Made by a program: the position numbers and the translations under genes
The notes under the pieces: model-generated
Told to the model about the DNA's origin: nothing
Seen by the model: only the letters and a program-made list of their open reading frames with translations
Database searches by the model: none
Assembly (NCBI GenBank): GCA_027922465.2
Contig: BQMF02000015.1
Location: 434,001 to 498,000 of the forward strand
DNA from: Turritopsis dohrnii
Taxonomy: Eukaryota; Cnidaria; Hydrozoa; Anthoathecata; Oceaniidae
Length of the DNA: 64,000 nt
Direction: 5' to 3'
In this document: one piece after another, positions 57,003-64,000 of the stretch
How positions within the stretch are numbered: position 1 is the first letter of the stretch
Layout of the letters: the number at the start of each line of letters is the position of its first letter

Positions 57003-58445
57003 TTCCAACTTTCGTGTTGACGTTACACGATGGAATACAATTATTAGCTGACTTTGCATTTTTCCCGTATCAAAGCATGGTACTGTAAGTGGAATGTTTT
57101 TTCGTATCTCTTTCCTAATTTATTATTATATTATACTATGTTATTTAAAAAGTTCGTATGCTAAAATTAATTAAACATTTATTATATTACTTTTGCGTTT
57201 TTTTAGTGAAGTGAACAGCAAGGATTTTGAAGCACAGCTTGAAATCTGAAATTTTGCCAAGCATACGTTTTATGTTTGTATATGTTGTTTTAGCTCTAAA
57301 GCTTTCGTTCAATAAATTTTATTCACTGATTTTTGGTGGATCTTGCCATTTTAATTGGATTTCTGTGTATGCAAGAAAGCCATAAATTCTTGTTTTTCTT
57401 CTTTAACTGTCCTCCACTAGTGATCATGATCAATAAAACCTTATTACAAATTGTTGTTTTCTTCTTCTTTAACTGTCCTCCACTCATGATCAATAAAACC
57501 TTTTTATATTTTTTTCTTGCTATTTTATGTAAACGTTGGCTATTTTTTGTTTTGAACTAAAGTTTGAAACGCAAACTTCTAATGGATTTTTCGCTTTAAT
57601 GTTTTTTTTTGAAACAGTGTTTTTTTTTCTTTTGGCTCTTATATAATTTCTTTAAGGACAGCTTTATACAGCCGCATAATCGCCGCGTCGAATTAAACTC
57701 TTTATTAAATGCGACGAAAATTCGACTGTATAAAGTGAAAAATTAATTAAGTGCGACATAATGAGTTAAGTTCAGCAGAGTTTGTCGAATAAAACGGCAA
57801 TCTTCGACATAAATTCGGCATCACTTTATACGGCCGCATAATCGTCGAATTTAATAACAGATTGATTGAACTTCGTGAAAAAAGTGCACGAAAGTATTTA
57901 TTTATTTATTACTTTATTTAATGTCGATAAAATACTGTTACATACGTAAGTGCATAAGTAGTGACAGCGTGTAAGAAATACACGATGATAAAATCATTCG
58001 ACATTTATGCGGCTGTCTAAAGCCATATCGAATTTGATATGCGGCAACAAAACCTGTATAAAGTGACTGTCGCATTTTTGTCGAATTTTACCCGAATAAA
58101 AGTAATTTAATTCGACACGGCAATTATGCGGCTGTATAAAGCTGTCCTAACAAATTTTACTTTGATTATAAAATACGTATCCATGTTTCAGTTCACACAT
58201 TTCTTTTGTTTGTAGCAAATACTTACTGATATTACTTGTTAAGCCTCATTTACACTTTTTGAAAGGTATATTAGCATCAGTGTGACATAGGCCTAGGAGA
58301 TAACAAAAAGTAACAAAGTTTTGTTTGTTTTTGTTTCCGTTGTATAGGCTTGCAATGTATAGCTTGCTGTGTGTACAAATGCTTGAGCGCGGGAGCATTT
58401 TTAGCTAAAGCTACATGCTAGTATAACTAATGCACTTCTGCAGAA
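56885..58445 (-). repeat. Dispersed repeat family R1, copy 2
   Basis: Inverted relative to 1045-2165. Begins with the GCAGCGAGCGTAAGCGAGCG hairpin block near 56897, contains a (CAT)n tract at about 56968-57000, and ends in GCGCGGGAGCATTTTTAGCT. Carries an extra tandem duplication (about 57394-57505) and the MITE at 57656-58147, both absent from copy 1. Confidence 0.7.
57656..58147. mobile_element. PIF/Harbinger-type MITE inserted in R1
   Basis: Ends GGACAGCTTTATACAGCCGC and GCGGCTGTATAAAGCTGTCC; about 40 bp of imperfect TIR. TAA lies at 57653-57655 and 58148-58150, and R1 copy 1 shows a single TTA/TAA at the matching site. A 3-bp TWA duplication with a GG-starting TIR is the PIF/Harbinger pattern. 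492 bp, non-coding, with several internal TTCGAC/GTCGAA motifs. Confidence 0.85.
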
Positions 58446-58584
58446 TTCGTGATCAGCCCTCGTTTTGGTGTCTTACATTACTCCGTGGTATTTATTTAAT
58501 GAATAAAAGTAAAAATCGCAGTTGGACAATTTCAAGCAATGGTTTACTTAGAAACGAGGTCAGTGTAAACTCGAATGTGAAGGT

Positions 58585-58700
58585 ATACCCAGCGGCAAAA
58601 TCTTCGAAAGCTGCTGCGATGAAGAGCATTTTTATTGATGTAGTGTGTATATTTCTACGGAAATGCACTCCTTCGCAGGGATTTTTCAACAAATGTGACC
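58585..58700. repeat. R3 palindromic MITE family copy
   Basis: CCCAGCGGCAAAATCTTCG start, GCGATGAAGAGCATTTTTAT, GAAATGCACTCCTTCGCAG, and a CCACTGGG end. Confidence 0.7.
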
Positions 58701-58735
58701 ACTGGGTAAGGTGAATGAAACAGAGGAAAGGGTGC

Positions 58736-58855
58736 ATTAACCTAGTGGACAAATTTGATGAAAAATATATAGTAAAAATTATATACATTATTTCAATGTT
58801 AACACTCTTCACCGCAGTGTCATTTTAACGATTTTGCCAACTGGGAAGGGATTAG
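58736..58855. repeat. R3 palindromic MITE family copy, opposite orientation
   Basis: CCTAGTGGACAAATTTGATG start, core diverged, CACTCTTCACCGCAGTG arm, TTTTGCCAACTGGG end. Confidence 0.65.
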
Positions 58856-60220
58856 GAGATTCATTTTGAACTCTAGGGCATCAAGAAAATTTATTTATCA
58901 TTAAAAATACAGTTCTTTCGTAATCATATATTAAATAAAACCTTTTTTCTCTTGTGACGAATTCTAGAAAATTAGAATTAGTATTTTCCAGAAGAGAACC
59001 GAAAGGATCTGTATCACGTTAGCTACAGGCCAGCTGTAAGCGATATTACTTTGTATTCAAAAACATACAAAAACGTTTCATCTCACGAAAAGAATAGAAC
59101 ATACAAAAACGTAATCACATAATTAACATAAATTAACTGTAAAGTTTGGTTGGCGCTTATGGGTTAGGTATGAGCATGTGCGAGTGTTGATGAGCTCACA
59201 AGTGGAAACCAAGCTTTACTATTAATTTGAATATCCACAAACCACCTTCAAAAAGACTTTATACAAAATTCCATCACATCCTTGTTCTCATGCTTTTCTA
59301 CATGAATAACTCAATGAAGAGATAGAAGTGCTATAACAAAGGATTCTTTCTCAAGCCGCATTACAAGTGCTTCATACTTGAACGTCCACTATATTTACAC
59401 TTACTTTTTTCTGTATCCGGTCTTGAATTTTGACGATTTGTTTTAAAACCTTTAGTGCAGTATTTAGATTGTATTTATGGAGTCGACCTCATTGACTCCC
59501 TCGAAACGTTTGAAAAAGACAAAACGTTGAGTTTAAAACCATTTTCAAAGGAAATAAATCACTCCATGAAATTAGTCTTATTAAAACTTAAATAACCTAT
59601 AAAAGCTTTTACAAATGTCAAACACAGAAAAAACATGGGTGCGTGTTTGGCCGCCTCTTTTGTTTTGGTTTTACGATATAAAACAGACAGGAAAAGGCGC
59701 GGCCACGTATTTTCTTAGCTTGTTTTACTACAATATTCTACAGACCAAACGGACTCGTCAATTCTATGAACCAGGCTAACCCTAAATATTTTAAGTTCAG
59801 GAACGTCTTTTCTTCCGTAATCGTTTTTCCAGCAGGATTTTGATCTAGTAAGAAAAACAATCGAGATTACGTTTGTAATTCAAAGGATAGCTGGATTGGC
59901 TCCTTTAGAGCATCAGAGCCGGTGCTTAAATTACTTCAAACTATTCCACTTATAAGCTGAGTGATAAGCTAACTAAGTCGGTTCACCTTGTTGTACTCGC
60001 TTGAAAGACTCGAAGGTGTTGCAGGCTTCTCTCCTGTTATGGTTGTCAGTCACAGAATACATTTAGTTTTTTCATCGAAATTAAACAAAACACACCTGAA
60101 CCAGAGACTCGAACTGTGGAGGAGAGGTCTTTTAAAGAAAAATATGCAAGCAACCCTATCGCCACTTAAGACTGAAAAGGCATATCCCAATGCATCATAA
60201 TGTCCATTGACTATGTGAAC
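58856..60220. other. Spacer 3' of the IkB-like gene
   Basis: The missing 3' exon of the IkB-like gene may lie here, but none could be supported. A B-box-like tRNA motif on the minus strand near 60095-60115 hints at a SINE relic. Confidence 0.35.
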
Positions 60221-60221
60221 C

Positions 60222-60350
60222 TTATCCCAGTGGACAAAATCTTCAAAATGTCACTGCGATGAAGAGCATTTTTATCGAAATAGTGAGTAAAGTTTTTTTA
60301 GAACTGCACTCCTTCGCAGTGATTTTTCAACAAATTTGTCAGCTGAGATA
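60222..60350. repeat. R3 palindromic MITE family copy
   Basis: ATCCCAGTGGACAAAATCTT start, GATGAAGAGCATTTTTATCG, CACTCCTTCGCAGTGATTTT, diverged CAGCTGAG end. Confidence 0.7.
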
Positions 60351-60397
60351 GGCATTATGGTGACAAATTTTCTTTTTTACTTCATCCTTACACTTAC

Positions 60398-60679
60398 CTC
60401 TTCGCTTGTAGCCAGATCCTTTTCCGTCTTTCTTTCTGATGTTTTTACACCTATGTCGCTGTTTAGGTTGAGAAGATACTGCACCATGTCTTTACTGTCA
60501 AGCAAACACGCGTAGTGTAGCGCTGTATAGAACGCATATGTTTGTATGTTAATGTTAATTTTTGTATGAAACCTTTGGATGAGAAGTTTTGCAAATTCAA
60601 TCGCACTTGCTTTGGTTGTAGGGTCATTCAGTCCTTCTTCTAGAACCATTACTAAACTGGTTTTTCCAGATGGACCGTG
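60398..60679 (-). CDS. IkB-like exon 5 (ankyrins 5-6)
   Basis: Acceptor CTTTTATTGCAG. Encodes HGPSGKTSLVMVLEEG to ATSEE. Donor GAG/GTAAGT, phase 0, so at least one more exon is expected. Confidence 0.82.
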
Positions 60680-63374
60680 CTGCAATAAAAGAAACAACAA
60701 CTTTGATACAGTAAAACTTTTGTTGACACCTTCTTATCCGACTATTGTCTCAGTTATCCAGATACTTCTCTTCAATCTGCTTTATAAGCAGACTTTTAAA
60801 TTCCGACCGTTACCCTGTGAACAAAATCTCAAAAAAGTCACTGCGACGAAGAGCACTTTCATTAAATTGTGGATATATATAGAAATAGATTCCACCCCGG
60901 TGATTTTTCAACAAATTTCTCGACTGGATATAGCCCGTTGACTGTCATCCCAATTCCGTCCTTTTTACTTAGACTTGGAGTGTTTAACTAACAATTCCCA
61001 ACCATCAAACTATTCGGCGAAAACTCTTAAAATAATGTTTGAATGAACGAGACAAATGTTGTTGATAAACTCAATAAGTCAAACAAATTTTACAAGGCTT
61101 ACACCGTGAAGTTTTGATGATCTGAAATAGTTTGATCAATCCCTGCATTGAAAGATATACACACCTGAACGTTGACGTCTGCTCCGTGTTGAATAAGTAA
61201 GTCAAGGATAGCTATATTTCTTTTTTGGCATGCAATATGGACAGCAGCTAGACCTAAACATTTGTAAAAGACATTCGTTCAAAACAAACCAGTGGGCAAA
61301 ATGTTGCTACAACGAAGAGCTTTTTTATTGATGTAGTGTGTATATTTCGTGAAGCACATGATCTACTCGCCTTGATTGTTCAACCAATTGAGATTGTACT
61401 TCTGTTCACCATAAAGAAGAAGGACTCTGACTTTTTCAGTGGAGTTGTCCGAGCAAGCGATATGCAAAGGAGTGTTCTCATCGCAATCAAAAACATCCAT
61501 GGACGCTCTCCTCTGTTTCAAACAACCAATAATTTTCAAGTTTCCCATGATCGTAGCTACATGGAGAGCAGTCTAGAAAATGATAAAAGGAGAATAAACT
61601 TATTCACATTTCCCAGTTTTTGTTTTGTTCACAAGCTGTTTTAACTTAGTGAGTACATCCAGCCTTATTTTCACTGTGACAATTGATTTTGCATAAATTC
61701 CGAAAATATTTAGACGTAAAGATTCGGATTATAAACCGGAATTTATGATATAATGATTTAATTTAAAAATGATCGTTGTTTTACCTGACCGCCATAATTC
61801 GCTATATCAATGCCATACACACCCGGCGGCGCTTGCTCGATCGCTGCAATCGCTTCCTGCTGTTCGTCTTTGGCAATAAGTATATGGAGGATGCTGAAAT
61901 GTCAAAAATAACACTCCTTAAATTCAATGACTTTCTTCAATTACCGTTTTGACTCAAAAAGCGAATTCAACAGCAGGGCTTCAGGCCTTTTAAAGCTGTC
62001 TGTCTGTCATCGCTAATTCACCAAAGAAACAAAAAGTAAAATCATGAAATTTTCATTTGTTTTGTTCTTAGGTTTGTCTTAGTGTGAATAATTGAATATG
62101 ACTTATGATTTTATGGGCGGGTATTACGCTAAACCCATTAGGAAATGATACGTTCTTTAAAATTATATTTCTTGATGTTGTTTATGGACAATCCTCAAAC
62201 AGTCTCTTCATGACATCTCCTCTTCATGGCAAAAAATTGTTGAAGATCTCACAGCCACTGTCTGGTAAGCCACTTCTTATTTCCATATGTTGAAAGTTAA
62301 CAAAATGCAGCACTTCATACAACTACGAGATGAGGAGGCATATAGAAATTGGATTTGGTAACTCGACCTATGTTGACCCTAAACCTAGCAAAAAGTCCTG
62401 GATGCAAGGTTGTGTTTTTACACATCTGTTTTTATATAAGAAACCAAGAAAAAGGTGTAGTTGTGTAAATATGCTACATTTGTAACATTTTTTTTAAAAC
62501 CTTTATAACTCTTAAGAGTATGTTCATCTAACAATTCCAGACTATCAAACTAATGGGTGAAAACTTATCATGGAGTTTGAAGGAACGAGGCAAATGTTGG
62601 TTTTAAACTCAATAAACCAAACGAATTTGATAAGGTTTACACCGTGAAGAGTTTTGATAGATAAACTATGTATTAGTTTGGTTTCTTACAAACGATTGTC
62701 CGGTTATTCAAGGAATGTCGTTCGATAAGGGTAAAAAAATAAACAGGGAATTTCCTTCATATTGACGGGGGGTTTCCCTATTAATGAAAATCACTAATGG
62801 AAAGCTTAGCAAATATTTATGAATAATATTATAAAACCTAAAAAAATACAGCTTTTCATTCATATTTTATTAGGAATATTATGAAATAATTTCGGATGTG
62901 TCCCAGTGGGCAAATTTATTAAAAAACCACTGCAAAGGAGTGCGCTTCTATAGAAATTATACACTATTTCCATGAGAATGCTCTTCTTCGCATAGACTTT
63001 ATAGGATCGCTTCAGCCTGGTGGATGATGTAAACAAAGAAATTCCATCCTTTCTTTCTTTGTTTATCATCTTTTTTTTTCCTTCATCTTTTTTAATGTTC
63101 CTTTTAAAAGGATCGTGTAATTCACCCTTTACATACCATAGCGAGCGAAATCATGAGATTTGTTCAAACGAGACAGAGAGAGAATTTAAACTATGGGCGA
63201 ATACTAAAGATTTGACTGTTGTAAATTTTAATGGAATTCAATAAGGATATTCAATAATTCAATAATTCAATATTTACTTATTATATAACTTATTTTTTTT
63301 GATTTTGTTACAAATTTAGTTTTTTGTAAGTTTGGTGTAGGCCTCCGTGCTTATGTTTCGAAATAAATAATTGC

Positions 63375-63413
<39 letters not shown>

Positions 63414-63716
63414 CAATAAGGAAACTTACGTATCTCCATCTTGATCAGTTTTTAAGCGTTTGTATTCGTTCTGGTGGTATCCTTTATTTTCCTCCAACAC
63501 AGCACACTCGTTTTCCTCCTTAGACTGCAGTTGCTCACATACGTTATCGTCACAAAAATCTTTCTTCAACTCTTCCAATATTCGTGCTATACTTTCAGAC
63601 TGACTTTCAGAATCATTGATAATATTCCAAAATGATTGGTTATCATTCCCGTCACTTTCTCCGGTATCGCACCGTCGTCGTTTACTGTCAGTTGCACATG
63701 TCGTACGGCCAAGCAT
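60398..63716 (-). CDS. IkB/Bcl-3-like ankyrin-repeat protein, 3' end not found
   Basis: Exons 63716-63430, 61893-61785, 61572-61371, 61253-61165 and 60679-60398 join in phase (2, 0, 1, 0, 0) to 323 residues and then a donor. IkB proteins hold NF-kB/Rel dimers in the cytoplasm; Bcl-3 types act in the nucleus. The N-terminal 93 residues are acidic, Ser/Glu-rich, with a basic KRRRCDTGESDG stretch that only loosely resembles a DSGxxS phosphodegron. Six ankyrin repeats follow, starting with DGDTILHILIAKDEQQEAI, then GQTALHVATIMGN, DENTPLHIACSDN, VHIACQKRNIAILDLLIQHG, GPSGKTSLVMVL, and FYTALHYACLLDSKDMV. The order and the DGDTxLH opening match IkB family members. Exon 3 appears to end in a GC donor. 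A second open frame just upstream of the ATG (FDWLLHDSPSIKTDPDNLKE) hints that the 5' end may be longer or frameshifted. Confidence 0.82.
60805..60930. repeat. R3 palindromic MITE copy in IkB-like intron 4
   Basis: CCCTGTGAACAAAATCTC start, TCACTGCGACGAAGAGCACT, GGTGATTTTTCAACAAATTT, diverged end. Confidence 0.65.
61005..61140 (+). repeat. Dispersed repeat family R2 copy in IkB-like intron 4
   Basis: ATCAAACTATTCGGCGAAAA, TTTGAATGAACGAGACAAAT, AAGGCTTACACCGTGAAG, TTTTGATGATCTGA. Confidence 0.65.
61165..61253 (-). CDS. IkB-like exon 4 (ankyrin 4)
   Basis: Acceptor CAAATGTTTAG. Encodes LAAVHIACQKRNIAILDLLI to ADVNVQ. Donor CAG/GTGTGT, phase 0. Confidence 0.82.
61287..61352. repeat. R3 MITE fragment next to the exon 3 GC donor
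   Basis: CCAGTGGGCAAAATGTTG start through TGATGTAGTGTGTATATTTC; truncated about 18 bp from the exon 3 boundary at 61371. Confidence 0.6.
61371..61572 (-). CDS. IkB-like exon 3 (ankyrins 2-3, GC donor)
   Basis: Acceptor TCATTTTCTAG. Ends CAA-G followed by GCGAGT; phase 1 fits exon 4 exactly. Confidence 0.82.
61785..61893 (-). CDS. IkB-like exon 2 (ankyrin 1)
   Basis: Acceptor TTTTTGACATTTCAG; AC plus C gives Thr of DGDT. Donor CAG/GTAAAA, phase 0. Confidence 0.82.
62529..62680 (+). repeat. Dispersed repeat family R2 copy in IkB-like intron 1
   Basis: GACTATCAAACTAATGGGTG, GAAGGAACGAGGCAAATG, TTTACACCGTGAAGAGTTTT. Confidence 0.65.
62884..63026. repeat. R3 palindromic MITE copy in IkB-like intron 1
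   Basis: TCCCAGTGGGCAAATTTATT start, CTGCAAAGGAGTGCGCTTCT, AATGCTCTTCTTCGCA, end CAGCCTGGTGG. Confidence 0.7.
63379..63411. repeat. Poly-A run
   Basis: About 33 consecutive A, 20 bp from the exon 1 donor of the IkB-like gene. Assembly accuracy here is doubtful. Confidence 0.9.
63430..63716 (-). CDS. IkB-like exon 1
   Basis: ATG at 63716, acidic N-terminus. Donor GAT-AC/GTAAGT, phase 2. Confidence 0.75.
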
Positions 63717-64000
63717 CTCTCTTCTTTAAGGTTATCAGGATCAGTTTTAATCGATGGAGAATCATGCAGTAGCCAATCAAATTCATTACCAAGCTACAAT
63801 GAAAAAATAAACCTAGTCTCCAGGGTTTGTTTGTTCGCTACTTATCATCAGTCAAAATTTAACACAGAAAACATTATAGCAATATACTAAAGAGATAACT
63901 ACTGATTTATTGTAACCAACAGTTACAATGAACGACAGCACTTTTCCCTCACACACCACACTATACTATGGGCGCAACTTATGATGGAGATGATAAAGAT
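63717..64000. other. 5' flank of the IkB-like gene
   Basis: Probable 5'UTR or promoter. An open minus-strand frame in another register spans about 63730-63800. No Rel-type site was called. Confidence 0.35.

Noticed and set aside
60095..60180. Minus-strand tRNA-Lys-like segment
   Set aside because: A B-box match but stems fail; at most a SINE relic.
1..64000. CRISPR arrays, bacterial operons, rRNA genes or LTR retrotransposons
   Set aside because: Tandem repeats present have no unique-spacer pattern; no rRNA core and no paired LTRs with gag-pol were seen; the genes are intron-containing eukaryotic ones.

Overview
The window is an AT-rich, repeat-dense stretch of an animal nuclear genome. Genes are split by spliceosomal GT-AG introns and separated by kilobases of transposon debris. 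The gene families (astacin peptidase, costars/ABRA protein, TRIM-type RING/B-box protein, IkB-like ankyrin protein), the integrase DNA transposon and the repeat spectrum suggest an invertebrate metazoan, most likely a cnidarian and perhaps a hydrozoan. The organism assignment is inference.

Host genes. (1) 3081-3527 (+): an intronless costars/ABRA-type actin-regulatory protein. (2) 15386 to 9846 (-): a six-exon secreted astacin metalloprotease whose splice phases all fit, giving 296 aa with an intact zinc motif. (3) 48244 to 36156 (-): a four-exon gene whose phases join into a 921-aa protein with RING, two B-boxes, a coiled-coil stretch, a long linker and two Ran-binding-domain units (the first divergent, the second canonical). 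This TRIM-RanBD architecture is the most unusual host protein here. (4) 63716 to 60398 (-): an IkB/Bcl-3-like ankyrin protein in five exons, one intron apparently GC-AG; its 3' end was not found. A RING-exon relic with one nonsense codon lies at 24.13-24.26 kb.

Mobile DNA. At 27-33.7 kb a 6.4-kb transposon with 42-bp terminal inverted repeats and a TGCA target duplication encodes a split DDE integrase fused to a ubiquitin-interacting motif and an OTU-protease-like domain, and carries a downstream ParB/sulfiredoxin-fold gene. It resembles the Ginger group. It sits inside an older inverted-repeat element with a GGAATG duplication. One of its introns holds an array of TIR-like 21-22-bp units. 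Non-autonomous Helitrons (5' TCTATATATTA, 3' GCCGCC-TT-GGCGGC hairpin plus CTAG) occur at 8.5, 34.2 and 51.9-55.7 kb. The last site is a nested stack: two head-to-tail Helitrons, the first split by a TIR element that itself carries another head-to-tail pair. Further elements include a pogo/jerky-type DDE transposase relic (25.8-27 kb), a relic of a widespread uncharacterised repeat-borne protein (21.5-22.0 kb), tRNA-headed SINE copies, TA-type and PIF/Harbinger-type MITEs with recognisable empty sites, and a small palindromic MITE family clustered around the IkB-like gene.

Layout: 0-10 kb costars gene among repeats; 10-15.4 kb astacin; 15.4-27 kb repeats and relics; 27-33.7 kb nested integrase transposon; 34-36 kb Helitron and AT-rich spacer; 36-48 kb TRIM-RanBD gene; 48-60 kb Helitron nest and dispersed repeats; 60-64 kb IkB-like gene. 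The host genes do not form an operon or an obvious shared pathway. The TRIM-like and IkB-like genes both belong to families used in ubiquitin and innate-immune signalling, but their proximity may be chance. Everything was read by eye, so exon edges and repeat boundaries are approximate unless splice phase or a target duplication fixes them.
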